From positions 62,001 to 126,000 of the forward strand of contig NZ_JAUSPS010000097.1 in the NCBI RefSeq assembly GCF_030652775.1: a stretch of DNA of 64,000 nucleotides, written 5' to 3'. Shown here one piece after another: positions 7,770 through 17,137 of this stretch. A model generated the notes under the pieces. It made no database searches, had not been told where the DNA came from, and was given only the letters and a program-made list of their open reading frames with translations. The position numbers and the translations under genes were made by a program. Position 1 is the stretch's first letter, and every line of letters begins with the position of its first letter. This DNA is from Acetobacterium sp. (GTDB lineage: Bacteria > Bacillota > Clostridia > Eubacteriales > Eubacteriaceae).

Positions 7770-8252
7770 ATGGATATTTTTACACTGATTTTCTGGGTGA
7801 TTACCCTGGTATGGCTGGGATTTTCACTGAAAAAAGACAAGGGTAAAACCCTGAAGGCCATAAAAATGTCCGGGGGGATGATGAAAGGGATTGCCGGGGA
7901 TATCCTCGGCATCTTGCTGTTGATTGGTCTGATCCTCACCTTTGTGCCGCCGGAGACCATTAAAGCTACTATCGGCCAGACCAACGAGGTAGTTTCTACG
8001 GTACTTTTTGCGCTACTGGGTAGCATCACCCTGATTCCCGCCTTTGTGGCCTTTCCGCTAGTAGCCTCACTGGTGGATGCCGGCGCCAGTATCGTTCCGA
8101 TTGTCGCTTTTCTGACCACGCTGACGATGGTCGGGGTGGTAACCTTTCCGCTTGAAAAACGAGAATTCGGCCTGAAATTCACGCTGATCCGCAACTCTCT
8201 AAGCTTAATCTTTGCCCTGGTGATTGCTCTGACGATGGGGGTAATCTTATGA
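7770..8252 (+). CDS. Permease subunit, DUF318/ArsP-like (first half)
   Basis: 160 residues with about four membrane helices. The segments GDILGILLLIGLILTFVPPE and PAFVAFPLVASLVDAGAS match one half of the YraQ/ArsP permease family. GGAGG lies 7 bases before the ATG. The stop overlaps the start of the next gene (ATGA), whose product supplies the other half, so the two proteins probably form one transporter. Known relatives export metalloids or organic arsenic, but the substrate here is not known. Confidence 0.75.
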   Translation: MDIFTLIFWVITLVWLGFSLKKDKGKTLKAIKMSGGMMKGIAGDILGILLLIGLILTFVPPETIKATIGQTNEVVSTVLFALLGSITLIPAFVAFPLVASLVDAGASIVPIVAFLTTLTMVGVVTFPLEKREFGLKFTLIRNSLSLIFALVIALTMGVIL

Positions 8253-8977
8253 CATTTTTGAAAAGCCAACTCAAAAACAACCGCTTTCTGATGATCGTGA
8301 TTCTGGCTTATGTGGCAGTTGGAATTTTTTCCCCGGACAAATTTCTCCCGTCCCTGGGCAACACCTGGTATTATGTCAAGGAAATGCTGATGATCATGCC
8401 AGTAATCCTGCTGTTGACCTCGCTGATTTCAGCCTGGGTACCAAAAGAAACCATTGAAAATGCATTTGGCAAAAACTCGGGGATAAAAGGATCGCTGTTT
8501 GCTTTTTTACTGGGCAGTTTTTCAGCCGGTCCCATTTACGCCGCCTTTCCGGTCTGTAAAATGCTGCTGAGCAAGGGCGCCAGCATTGCCAACATTGTCA
8601 TTATCCTGTCCACCTGGGCGGTGATCAAAATCCCGATGCTTATCACTGAAAGTAAATTTCTCGGCCCCGAATTTATGGTCGTCCGCTGGATACTGACCAC
8701 CCTGGCGATTTTTCTGATGGGCTATATCACCTCCCGGTTTGTTAAACCAGAGGATCTTCCCGCCGACGATGAAGCCGCCGCTTTGGTTGATCCCCTTTCC
8801 CTGAATCCCGACTATTGTGTCGGCTGTGGCTTGTGCGCCAAAATCGCCCCCAGCCATTTCAAAATGGTTGACAAAAAAGCGACCGTCATCAGCCAGACCC
8901 TGTCGTCCGGCGATGGTCTGGCCATCAAGGACGCTGTAGCAAAATGTCCCTCACAGATTATCCGCTTTCATCCCTGA
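8249..8977 (+). CDS. Permease half fused to a C-terminal 4Fe-4S ferredoxin domain
   Basis: 242 residues. About five membrane helices of the DUF318/ArsP-like permease type cover residues 10-170, with SFSAGPIYAAFPVCKMLLSKG as the matching motif. After an acidic linker (about 172-185), a single-cluster ferredoxin domain begins: CVGCGLCAKIAPSHF, with the last ligand in KDAVAKCPSQII. The usual family is membrane only, so the redox tail is unusual. It suggests that transport is coupled to, or gated by, electron transfer from ferredoxin. A terminator follows directly. Confidence 0.8.
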   Translation: MTFLKSQLKNNRFLMIVILAYVAVGIFSPDKFLPSLGNTWYYVKEMLMIMPVILLLTSLISAWVPKETIENAFGKNSGIKGSLFAFLLGSFSAGPIYAAFPVCKMLLSKGASIANIVIILSTWAVIKIPMLITESKFLGPEFMVVRWILTTLAIFLMGYITSRFVKPEDLPADDEAAALVDPLSLNPDYCVGCGLCAKIAPSHFKMVDKKATVISQTLSSGDGLAIKDAVAKCPSQIIRFHP

Positions 8978-9021
8978 AAAATCCCCCTGATGCCGTTATT
9001 ATTAGGCATCAGGGGGATTTT
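8977..9021. terminator. Bidirectional terminator
   Basis: A perfect stem AAAATCCCCCTGATGCC / GGCATCAGGGGGATTTT has a 10-base loop. It lies between convergent genes and has A and T tracts on both sides. Confidence 0.9.
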
Positions 9022-9089
9022 AATGTTTTTTTTAGCAGAAATCAACTGCGTCTATCAGTGATCCGCCCGAATTTCAACACTTTTCAAAG

Positions 9090-10553
9090 CTAAGCGCATC
9101 CAGCCTGATCAAAGTCATCAATCATCGCATCCAGTTGGGCGATGGTCTCTTTGCGAGTCAACACGTAATCGCTATCCGGCAGATCCATGAAAAAATCGGC
9201 AAACAGATCGATGATCCGCTCTTCTTTGAGTTCAATGGCTTTGAAAATAACCGCTTCGGCATCTTCGTAATGGAGCACCAGACGAATGGCTTCATCGGTC
9301 AGAAGAATTTCAAAAAAGCCATAATTAGCGTAAAGCTTGTCTGACATGGCATAAGCCTTAATCGCTCCAGCCGCTAGGTCATCCCGGGTTTTTTTAAGAA
9401 ACGTAACCCCTTCCTCCCGGGTAAAGGGATGGCAGATATCCGGTGGAAAGAAAATGCATTGCCCCGAGATAAACCCCCGCAAATAATCCAGCGAAAAATA
9501 AGTGGTCATGGTTGACTTGCCCTTTTGCAACTGGGCATAAGTCGAAACAACGGCGTCCTGAAATAATTCATAGTAGGGCAACTCTTGATTGATCTTGGCT
9601 TCAATCATTTCCCTCGTAAAATACAGTCCAATGGCCGGAAGCGCATTCATAAGCTGATGGGTCACCCGGAACTGATCCATTCCGAATATTTTGTACAGAT
9701 CCCGACTTTCTATAATAAACGCACCGGTCTTCTCCTGAAGACTGGCAAAATCATCCAGATAAAGCTTATGGATGCTGGCATCCTCATAAATGACGAGCCG
9801 TTTAAAGTCAGCAGAAATGGTCAGGGTCCGGTCTGAGGTAAGAATATAGTAAGGAAACAAGGCGCTGTGTTCAATCTCTCCTGCTTCATAATAAGCATAG
9901 TTAGACTGATAGGAGACATTTTTCAAAATCGAAATCGAGATCAGATATTTTAGCGTCGACAGATATTTATCCGTGGCCGATCCGTCACTGACCCGGGGCA
10001 TGTGGACCACATCCTCTAGTATCAGACTTTTTTTATTCCCCATCAGCTGCTGAAAAATATGGTCGTAGACCGGCTCTTTTTCCCCTGCGATAAACATCCG
10101 GATCTGGGGAACGCCGGTATTGAAAAGTTCCCGGTCAATGGCGTTGCGAACGCTTTCCAGCACCGCTATTTCATCAGTGAAAATGGTTTGTGTGACGGGA
10201 CAATCCACCCGAATCTGCCGCGATTCAGTTTTAGACATTTCTTTGGAAAACTGGATTTCCTGTTCGGTCAGCTCGGTAATGGTTTCAATGAGTGCGACAA
10301 TTTTCTGGCGATTGTTATAACGTTGGGCACCCAGTTTCTGGATCTCATACAGTTCATACAATTCTGCTTCCTCAGCCGTTGATAAACGCAGAGTCTCGCA
10401 CAATTCCCTTAAAAACGCTCTTGTCGGCAACCGTTCTCCTGTTTTAACCCGTTGTAAGGTGGTGCGGTTAAAATTCCCGATTCTGGCTAAAGACTGAACG
10501 TTTTCACCACTTTCATCAATCAGGTTATCAATTTTTTCACTGAATTTTGACAT
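9090..10553 (-). CDS. Helix-turn-helix (XRE-type) protein with large unknown domain
   Basis: 487 residues. An XRE-like helix-turn-helix covers about 5-65 (LIDESGENVQSLARIGNFNRT, VKTGERLPTRAFLRELCE). The remaining 420 residues have no recognised domain, are not membrane-spanning, and contain several hydrophobic strand/helix segments. The ATG at 10553 is preferred to the one at 10559 because AGGAG is 7 bases upstream of the former and 1 base from the latter. Its target is unknown, and no obvious partner gene adjoins it. The overall layout resembles sensor-type XRE regulators that bind a ligand with the long C-terminal part. Confidence 0.6.
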   Translation of the reverse strand: MSKFSEKIDNLIDESGENVQSLARIGNFNRTTLQRVKTGERLPTRAFLRELCETLRLSTAEEAELYELYEIQKLGAQRYNNRQKIVALIETITELTEQEIQFSKEMSKTESRQIRVDCPVTQTIFTDEIAVLESVRNAIDRELFNTGVPQIRMFIAGEKEPVYDHIFQQLMGNKKSLILEDVVHMPRVSDGSATDKYLSTLKYLISISILKNVSYQSNYAYYEAGEIEHSALFPYYILTSDRTLTISADFKRLVIYEDASIHKLYLDDFASLQEKTGAFIIESRDLYKIFGMDQFRVTHQLMNALPAIGLYFTREMIEAKINQELPYYELFQDAVVSTYAQLQKGKSTMTTYFSLDYLRGFISGQCIFFPPDICHPFTREEGVTFLKKTRDDLAAGAIKAYAMSDKLYANYGFFEILLTDEAIRLVLHYEDAEAVIFKAIELKEERIIDLFADFFMDLPDSDYVLTRKETIAQLDAMIDDFDQAGCA

Positions 10554-10727
10554 CGTCATACTCCTGAATTTATTTAATCTTTGGATGTGCTAATCTTAAA
10601 CTATCTTACGATCCGTCACTGATCTTTGGATTTGATTATAACACAATCTGATTTTAAGAACTAGCTGGTTATATGGAGATAAACGATATGTAACGATAAT
10701 AACATCGCCATCTTTTCAGGATTTCGC

Positions 10728-10762
10728 AAAAAAGCGTCATCCATTTTTCGAATGACGCTTTG
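10728..10762 (-). terminator. Terminator of the 136-residue protein gene
   Basis: Read on the minus strand, stem AAAGCGTCAT / ATGACGCTTT is followed by a T tract. It lies 50 bases after the stop at 10814. Confidence 0.8.
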
Positions 10763-10813
10763 TTTTGATTGTTTCGACATTTTTTTCTTGCTGTTTTCAC
10801 TACCCCTGACAGC

Positions 10814-11224
10814 TTACGCCGTTTTAAGCACTCCCTTTTCACCACACAGCCTGGTTAGCTCTTCGCCGATGATCCGGGTCATCTGATTGAGGTCAATGTT
10901 TTCACCATTGAGGACGTCATACCAGCCGCCAGTCACGGCATCTCCGACGGTTTCTTTAAGGATGCCGCCGACGCCATTGTAGATTTTTATGATGGTTACG
11001 GTGGTTCCGCTTAAGGCCACCTGAATAACATATTTGTCTACCGGCGGAAACTGAATGCAGTGCATGATCCCTTTTCCGGTCAGCTGGGGTTCCCCACAGG
11101 GATAGTTTCCCGCAATCATAATCTCGTGAAGCTCTTCATAACTCAATTTTTGATTGAGTTTCACCTTGTCATAGCTTTTGATCATATCTTTTGATCCCTG
11201 TTTAAACTTGTCAAAAAATCCCAT
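10814..11224 (-). CDS. Conserved-looking hypothetical protein
   Basis: 136 residues, soluble, no signal peptide. The N-terminus MGFFDKFKQGSKDMIKSYDK is like that of small cytoplasmic proteins of unknown function. The body is mixed alpha/beta, with alternating hydrophobic strands (KYVIQVALSGTTVTIIKIYN). A GGAG ribosome site precedes the ATG. No family was recognised and there is no operon partner. Confidence 0.6.
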   Translation of the reverse strand: MGFFDKFKQGSKDMIKSYDKVKLNQKLSYEELHEIMIAGNYPCGEPQLTGKGIMHCIQFPPVDKYVIQVALSGTTVTIIKIYNGVGGILKETVGDAVTGGWYDVLNGENIDLNQMTRIIGEELTRLCGEKGVLKTA

Positions 11225-11604
11225 TATCCTACTCCTCTGCTAATTGAAATGGTATAAGAGGCCTTATAATCCCCTTCTCTCAAAGTTTAACCCTTTCATC
11301 AGCTATGTACAATCGCCGTTCACACCGAAAATCAGCCATTCACGAAGTCCTTCATCGGAAATCAATACTGTGGCAACACATCACCCCAGGCAAATCGGGC
11401 AAATAGAACAATGGAAACCATAGCTGCCAGCAACCCTAACGCATAATTTAAAATGAGAAAAGCCCCCCCATTGCACAGAAATTTTTTACTGTCACTGTTT
11501 TTTTAATTACTGAATAATAAGATGATAGATTACAAACTGAACGGGTATTAGATTAATATAGATGACCGCAAAAGCCTTCACACTGTGGAAGGGAGGTGAA
11601 ATTC
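11225..11604. other. Intergenic stretch between divergent genes
   Basis: 380 bases. The right end carries the leader of the zinc-ribbon gene. On the minus strand, a 36-codon hydrophobic frame starting near 11475 (LGLLAAMVSIVLFARFAWG) could be a membrane-peptide remnant. It has no ribosome site, so it is not called as a gene. Confidence 0.4.
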
Positions 11605-12567
11605 ATGAAAGATTCAGAATTTTGTCCAAAGTGCGGAGCAAAACTGGAACCTGGCGAACCATTCTGTGGGAATTGCGGCTTTGATACCGATTTATCCGAC
11701 CATGCAACACCAGTTCCTCAAGATTCGATTCAACCGGTTCAAATGGCATCAGCCCAAATGGCTGGATACCCAAAAACGACATCGTCCGGATCGCAGAAGA
11801 CCGTGATCATCATCCTGGCTGTTATTCTAGGCGTAATCGTTCTGATTGGAGTCACCACATTTTTATGGTTCAGTCTCAACGGCAGAAATAACGGTAATCC
11901 GGCAACCACCGGCGATCAGACCACTCAGGGATTGACTGGCGAAAAACAGCTGGTAATCGCTCTGCCTTCCTATTCCTTAAACGAAGGCAGCTACACCTCA
12001 TCCCAGCAAATTGAAATCAACAAACCTGCGGGCGATGGGATTCAGGTGTATTTTACCATTGACGGAGCCGACCCGACTGACAAGTCAAGCCGGTATGAAG
12101 CCCCCATCGTTTTAAACGCTTCGGCAACCGTAAAAAGCATTGCCATTGACAAAAACGGAAATAAAAGCGACATCAAGACAGGTACCTACACCATTACCAT
12201 TCCTCAACAGACAACGACTCAGCAGGCCACGACCCAGCAGCAAACCACCGCAACCACAACACCGGCTGTAACCGTCGAGCCCGAAGTCAATGAATGGCAA
12301 CAATTCGAAAATTACATCAGCGGCACCTGGAAGTGGACAGACAGCAGCGGGTTTACGCTTTATTATCAGTTCAGTGGGGGAATGCTTCTGGTGACAGACG
12401 GCGGCAGCGACTATTATTATGATTACTACTCATCAACAGTTTCGACGGGAACAAACGGCACCATCGGCACCATCTATACCGGTGGCGACCAGCTGTATAT
12501 TGACTGTAACCCGTTGGGCGACAATGCCATCTATATCAATGGTTATCTTTGCACCTATGTACAATAA
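11605..12567 (+). CDS. Zinc-ribbon membrane-anchored protein with chitobiase-C-like domain
   Basis: 320 residues. An N-terminal zinc ribbon (CPKCGAKLEPGEPFCGNCG) is followed by a linker and one membrane helix at about 68-92 (TVIIILAVILGVIVLIG). The outside part begins with a chitobiase/beta-hexosaminidase C-terminal-like (CHB_HEX_C_1) beta-sandwich at about 125-195 (VYFTIDGADPTDKSSRYEAP). A threonine/glutamine-rich spacer leads to a C-terminal domain of about 85 residues rich in Tyr, Gly and Ser that is not recognised. The start at 11605 follows GGGAGG by 8 bases. The role is probably cell-envelope sensing or binding, and this is inference. Confidence 0.75.
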   Translation: MKDSEFCPKCGAKLEPGEPFCGNCGFDTDLSDHATPVPQDSIQPVQMASAQMAGYPKTTSSGSQKTVIIILAVILGVIVLIGVTTFLWFSLNGRNNGNPATTGDQTTQGLTGEKQLVIALPSYSLNEGSYTSSQQIEINKPAGDGIQVYFTIDGADPTDKSSRYEAPIVLNASATVKSIAIDKNGNKSDIKTGTYTITIPQQTTTQQATTQQQTTATTTPAVTVEPEVNEWQQFENYISGTWKWTDSSGFTLYYQFSGGMLLVTDGGSDYYYDYYSSTVSTGTNGTIGTIYTGGDQLYIDCNPLGDNAIYINGYLCTYVQ

Positions 12568-12605
12568 CAAAATTTGCAGCTAAAAAACAGAAAGGAGTCC
12601 GAACC

Positions 12606-12629
12606 ATGACAATGGAAAAACGAAGCTGA
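12606..12629 (+). CDS. Seven-codon ORF ending inside a terminator stem
   Basis: AAAGGAG precedes ATG by about 8 bases. The codons give MTMEKRS, and the TGA is the first part of the terminator stem. It mirrors the arrangement at 6828-6851. It could be a leader peptide whose translation affects termination; there is no proof of expression. Confidence 0.25.
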   Translation: MTMEKRS

Positions 12630-12675
12630 GGCTGATTCTGCACAAGCAATGCGGAATCAGCCTCAGTACTTTTTT
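12624..12675 (+). terminator. Terminator after the zinc-ribbon gene
   Basis: Stem GCTGAGGCTGATTC / GAATCAGCCTCAGT has a short loop and is followed by a run of T. Confidence 0.9.
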
Positions 12676-12745
12676 GCTGGCATAAGCTGATCCGATTCGA
12701 ATGATGCGCAATCTACTATTTTTCTCATCGAAACGGTCTGCCAGC

Positions 12746-12778
12746 TTGACGCCGTCATGTTGTTTCGATATAATCGAA
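12746..12778 (+). promoter_or_regulatory. Vegetative promoter with dyad over the -10
   Basis: TTGACG (12746-12751), a 17-base spacer and TATAAT (12769-12774) form a near-consensus promoter for the hydrolase gene. The inverted repeat TTCGAT-ATA-ATCGAA (12764-12778) overlaps the -10 and could be a repressor site. Confidence 0.7.
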
Positions 12779-12854
12779 CCATCCTGTATATCCTAGGTTG
12801 GTTGTCTTAGTACGGCCATCATCAGCGAATTTTATTGTGAAAGGTGAACAAGTC

Positions 12855-13895
12855 GTGGCGCTATTTTTTATTTTACTTCTGGGTTTCATCAGTATCGTCA
12901 CTGCCCTGCTGATGGTCTTCTTTTCCGGCAAAATGATCCCCTTCGCCGATGCCAACGGCCAGGTGCTGCCGGGCAGCTTGTCAGAAAAATCCTGGGTACC
13001 CATCAACGGGGTGGAAATGGGGATGATTATCAAAACCCGCGACCAGACCCGACCGGTGTTGCTCTTTGTCCATGGCGGCCCGGGGATGCCGGAGTATTGG
13101 CTTAACGAAAGCCATCCGTCCCACCTTGAAGAACTGTTTACGGTGGTGTGGTGGGATCAGCGGGGCGCCGGCCTGTCTTACAGCGACGCAATCCCCCCGG
13201 AGACCATGACCACCACCCAGATGGTAGCCGATACCATTTCAGTGACCCAATATCTGCGCCAGCGATTTCGCCAGGATAAAATCTATCTGATGGCTCATTC
13301 CTTTGGCACCTATATCGGGATTCAGGCGGCCGCCCAGGCACCGGAGCTCTACCATGCCTATATTGGGGTAGCTCAGTCGGTCAACCTGGCGCTGTCAGAA
13401 GAGCTGGCTTATGAATTTATGCTGGACTTCTATGTCAATGATAAGAAAAACCGGGAGCTACTAAAAAAAGCCCCTTACGGCACCGCCGCCTATGAACGCA
13501 TCCGCGATCGGGTGATGCATGAGGCCGGTATCGGTACCACCCACAAGATGTATTCGGTGATTGCCGGTATTTTTCTGGCCGTGATGAAGCACCGGGAGTA
13601 TATGCTTAAGGAGAAGTTCCACATCTGGCAGGGCAAAGCGTTTTCTAAAAACTCGGTGCTTAATGACGAATTTCGCCAGGCCAATCTCAGCGATATCGTC
13701 ACCCGCTTAAACATTCCCGTTCTGTTTTTCTCTGGCGCCTATGATTACACTGTCAACCACCTTTTAACTGAGGTTTATCTGGAAGAAATCAAAGCCCCGA
13801 AAAAGCACTTCTATCTTTTTGAAGACTCCGCCCACAGCCCAATTTTTGAGGAACCAGAGGTGGTGCTGGAGATTTTGAAAGATTTAATCCTCTGA
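12855..13895 (+). CDS. Membrane-anchored alpha/beta hydrolase, proline iminopeptidase-like
   Basis: 346 residues from a GTG with AAGGTG about 8 bases upstream; an earlier in-frame start at 12798 lies too close to the promoter. An N-terminal hydrophobic helix (ALFFILLLGFISIVTALLMVF) anchors it. The hydrolase domain shows the oxyanion motif HGGPGMPEYW, WWDQRGAGLS as in proline iminopeptidases, nucleophile elbow AHSFGTY, acid Asp in SGAYDYT, and His in DSAHSP. The likely role is a peptidase or esterase acting at the membrane. It has its own promoter and terminator. Confidence 0.75.
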   Translation: MALFFILLLGFISIVTALLMVFFSGKMIPFADANGQVLPGSLSEKSWVPINGVEMGMIIKTRDQTRPVLLFVHGGPGMPEYWLNESHPSHLEELFTVVWWDQRGAGLSYSDAIPPETMTTTQMVADTISVTQYLRQRFRQDKIYLMAHSFGTYIGIQAAAQAPELYHAYIGVAQSVNLALSEELAYEFMLDFYVNDKKNRELLKKAPYGTAAYERIRDRVMHEAGIGTTHKMYSVIAGIFLAVMKHREYMLKEKFHIWQGKAFSKNSVLNDEFRQANLSDIVTRLNIPVLFFSGAYDYTVNHLLTEVYLEEIKAPKKHFYLFEDSAHSPIFEEPEVVLEILKDLIL

Positions 13896-13900
13896 TGATA

Positions 13901-13939
13901 AAAACAACCTGGACGTATTGAACGCCCAGGTTGTTTTTT
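13901..13939. terminator. Bidirectional terminator
   Basis: Perfect stem AAAACAACCTGG / CCAGGTTGTTTT lies between the convergent hydrolase and chemoreceptor genes. Confidence 0.85.
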
Positions 13940-13951
13940 AATTATAGTTAT

Positions 13952-16900
13952 TTAATACTTATCCATTTCCACTTCGTCCAGGAAAATATCAATTTGTGGT
14001 GACGATGAGCTTACTGGCTTTGGTGCCAATTGCGGCAGGGTTCTGATACTGCTTCCAGAGCTTTTACCTTTGAGACGGAAGGCGCCCACCATTTGCTTTA
14101 GGATTTCGGCTTGTCCGGAAAGTTCTTCACTGGCAGCGGCGCTTTCTTCGGCGGTAGCTGAATTAATCTGGACCACCTGGGAAACCTGTTCAATCCCTTG
14201 ATTGATCTGGGCAATTTCTGATGCCTGATCATTGGATGCCTGGGCAATGTCTCCGACCAGACTGGTCACCTTCTCAATTTGATTGAGTATTTCTTTTAAG
14301 CTATCAGCTGTTTGTCCGGCAATTTTTGAGCCCACTTCGGTTTTCGAAATCGAACCCTCAATCAATGTCGTTGTTTCCTTGGCAGCTTCGGCACTTCGAG
14401 CCGCCAGAGTCCGTACTTCTTCGGCAACTACGGCAAAACCCTTACCATGTTGTCCGGCTCGAGCGGCTTCAACCGCTGCATTCAGAGCCAGAATATTGGT
14501 TTGGAAAGCAATGTCATCAATAACCTTGATAATCTTGGAAATATTGCTGGAGGCTTCATTGATTTCTACCATCGCCGATACCATCTGAGCCATCTGCACA
14601 TTGCCCAACTCGGCATTGGTTTTAACTTCAGATGCCAGTTCATTAGCGTTATTGGCATTTTTGGCGTTTTGCATCGTTTCACCAGCTACTTCCTTCATAG
14701 AAGCAGTGAGTTCCTGAATAGAACTGGCCTGTTCCGTGGTTCCCTGTGATAGCGCCTGTCCGCCGTCTGAAATCTGAATGGCACCGGCTTCTACTTGACC
14801 AGCAGCCTCATTGATATCCGACATGGTGTTACTGAGGTTGGTTGTAATCTCGTTGAGCGCCGTTTTAATAGCCTGGAAATCGCCCAGGTATTCTCCGGTA
14901 ATTTCCAGATCCAGATTACCTTCACCCACTTCTTTTAGCGTATAAGCAATTTCATCCACATAACGTTTCAGAAAGACAACGGTCTGATTCATATCATCTT
15001 TAATTTGGGTGTAATCACCGTTGTAATTGCCGACCATGCCGGTGTTAAGATTCCCCTGGGCTAGTTCTTTTAAGGTTGCTGAAGCTTCCTGCACTGGTGC
15101 AACCACGGCGTCCAGGGTGGCATTGACACCGTCAACAATTTTGGCAAAATCACCCTGATGCTGGCTGGCATCGGCGCGGGTATTCAGTTGACCCTCAATC
15201 CCGGCTTGTGCCAACATGGTGGCATCACTGATGAGATTTTCAACCGAATCCTTCACTTCCGATAAACTGTTTCGGATTTCAGCAAACTGAGCACTGACTT
15301 CAGAGGTATACTCATCCGCTTCACCGATCATTAAGTCAAACGTCAGATCTCCCTGAGCCAGACAGGTCAGATTATTAGCCAATCGAGCCACCTCGGTGCT
15401 GGTATAATTGCTCACTCGGATCATTGGGGTCAGATCGGATACAATTTCCACAAAACCGACGTTTTCACCTTTAGCATTTTTTAGATAGGCGGTATCCTGC
15501 TTATTGTTTTTGCCGCACCAGTCAAAATAAGTCTCACCAATACCCTGATCAACCAGGCGACGGATACCGCAGCCTTCTGTCTGACAAATGTTGGCCCCAG
15601 CATGGTGGCAGTCCATCCCCACTGCCGCTTTCCGATCAGCGATAACCTTACTTTCAATCATCAGCGTTTCAAATGCTTTGTTCATAAATGCCCATTTCAT
15701 GTCATTATCAGTAACATGTAGGGGAAATGGCACCGAGTCAATGATGGCCTCATACCAAACCATCTTGTCGACCACTGTATCCAAAGTATCATTAACGCCC
15801 TGAACAATCTTTTTAAACCCACCTTCAAAGGCATCTGCATCGCCCCGAGTTTGCCATTGACCAGCCAGCGCTGCATTTGACAGCATGGTGGCTTCACTAA
15901 TCAGTCCCCGAATCGTTTCGACAGTCTGTTTCAGAACCGGGGTCACTTCATTAGTTGGATCAGTCACCACAACGTCTAATGAAACATCGCCGTTAGAAAT
16001 TTTCTCCATTAAACCAATAATCCCAAATTGAAAGGTATCCGCTAGTTGGTTGAGGGAATCGGTCATTTCTCCCACCTCGTCCTGGGAGGTGATTGCCAGA
16101 CGGTCGCCGAGATGCCCGGCATTTATTTCCTTGATCATCTGATTGGCGGCAATCACCGGCTTAGCAATGCGTTTAGAAATAATATAAGAGATCACCGCTC
16201 CAGCCACCAAAATTGCCAGTGCAAACATAATAATCGTATTACGAAGCTGCACAATCGGTGCCAGCATAACTGATTCGGATTCAGTGATGACCAGGGTCCA
16301 TTCCGTTTTCGGGATTGGTGCCACAAAAGCCAGTTTGGTGTCGCCGTTATATTGATACTCAAAATCAGCAACTTCATTTGAACCGAGATTTTTGAACATC
16401 GCACCAAAACCCTCGGGTCCATCTTTTTCAATATTGTCAAAGACGTTAGTCTGGTCCAGAACTATTTCTTCACTGGGATGAGCCATCATCCCGCCGCTGG
16501 CACTGATCACATAGCCATATTTATTTTTACCATCTCCAAGCGTTTTAGTAATCGCACTTAAGAAATTGGCATCCCGTCTGCCCAGCAGGACTCCGACAAC
16601 CTGATTATCTTTTTTAATCGGTACCACTTCAAAAACTGCTGGTTTTTTAGTTACCTGACTGATAGCAACATCCGATATGTACGCATTACCCTTGAGCGCT
16701 TCCTGATACCAAATCTCATTTGGTACATCGAATTCACCGCCGCTGACAACATACTTGCCATGGCCATTCGTTCCAATCACTGCCATATCTTGATACCCTA
16801 ACCGTTCCACATCAACAGATATGGATGCGAACTGGGTAGCAAATTCCATACCGGTGGTACGATCCCGAAGGGCAATTTCATTCAGTGTTTTCAGATTGCC

Positions 16901-17137
16901 TGAAATTTCAGCCCCAATAAGGTTAGCTGATTCCTCCACATATTCCAGCCCATCAACTTCCGTTCCCTGATCAATAATGGTTGCACCAGTATTGATCACC
17001 AGAATTCCCAACGTGATGATAGCTGCGGCTAGGGTCAGCACCGTTAAAAGGATTAACTTGGTAGTTAATCGCATTTTAATATTAAAGCTACTACCGTCAT
17101 TCTGGTTGTTAATTGAATCAATTTTTTCCATCTTCAT
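13952..17137 (-). CDS. Large methyl-accepting chemotaxis protein with Cache sensor and cysteine-rich PAS domain
   Basis: 1061 residues. TM1 is at about 24-48, followed by a dCache-type outside sensor at about 55-295 and TM2 at about 300-320. A HAMP domain then precedes a first HAMP-like repeat unit. A PAS domain at about 458-572 carries Cys residues near 510, 518, 523 and 541 (in MDCHH, NICQ, EGCGIRR and DWCGK). More HAMP-like modules follow, then the signalling domain with the hairpin-tip motif [17 protein letters not shown]. The PAS domain is closely repeated in the second chemoreceptor of this window. The start at 17137 is chosen for its AAGGAG spacing. It should report to CheA/CheW, but no che genes are nearby. 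The cysteines suggest bound metal, heme or a redox switch (inference). Confidence 0.9.
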   Translation of the reverse strand: MKMEKIDSINNQNDGSSFNIKMRLTTKLILLTVLTLAAAIITLGILVINTGATIIDQGTEVDGLEYVEESANLIGAEISGNLKTLNEIALRDRTTGMEFATQFASISVDVERLGYQDMAVIGTNGHGKYVVSGGEFDVPNEIWYQEALKGNAYISDVAISQVTKKPAVFEVVPIKKDNQVVGVLLGRRDANFLSAITKTLGDGKNKYGYVISASGGMMAHPSEEIVLDQTNVFDNIEKDGPEGFGAMFKNLGSNEVADFEYQYNGDTKLAFVAPIPKTEWTLVITESESVMLAPIVQLRNTIIMFALAILVAGAVISYIISKRIAKPVIAANQMIKEINAGHLGDRLAITSQDEVGEMTDSLNQLADTFQFGIIGLMEKISNGDVSLDVVVTDPTNEVTPVLKQTVETIRGLISEATMLSNAALAGQWQTRGDADAFEGGFKKIVQGVNDTLDTVVDKMVWYEAIIDSVPFPLHVTDNDMKWAFMNKAFETLMIESKVIADRKAAVGMDCHHAGANICQTEGCGIRRLVDQGIGETYFDWCGKNNKQDTAYLKNAKGENVGFVEIVSDLTPMIRVSNYTSTEVARLANNLTCLAQGDLTFDLMIGEADEYTSEVSAQFAEIRNSLSEVKDSVENLISDATMLAQAGIEGQLNTRADASQHQGDFAKIVDGVNATLDAVVAPVQEASATLKELAQGNLNTGMVGNYNGDYTQIKDDMNQTVVFLKRYVDEIAYTLKEVGEGNLDLEITGEYLGDFQAIKTALNEITTNLSNTMSDINEAAGQVEAGAIQISDGGQALSQGTTEQASSIQELTASMKEVAGETMQNAKNANNANELASEVKTNAELGNVQMAQMVSAMVEINEASSNISKIIKVIDDIAFQTNILALNAAVEAARAGQHGKGFAVVAEEVRTLAARSAEAAKETTTLIEGSISKTEVGSKIAGQTADSLKEILNQIEKVTSLVGDIAQASNDQASEIAQINQGIEQVSQVVQINSATAEESAAASEELSGQAEILKQMVGAFRLKGKSSGSSIRTLPQLAPKPVSSSSPQIDIFLDEVEMDKY

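Noticed and set aside
11365-11475. 36-codon hydrophobic minus-strand frame
   Set aside because: Plausible membrane helix but no ribosome site and no neighbour in operon.
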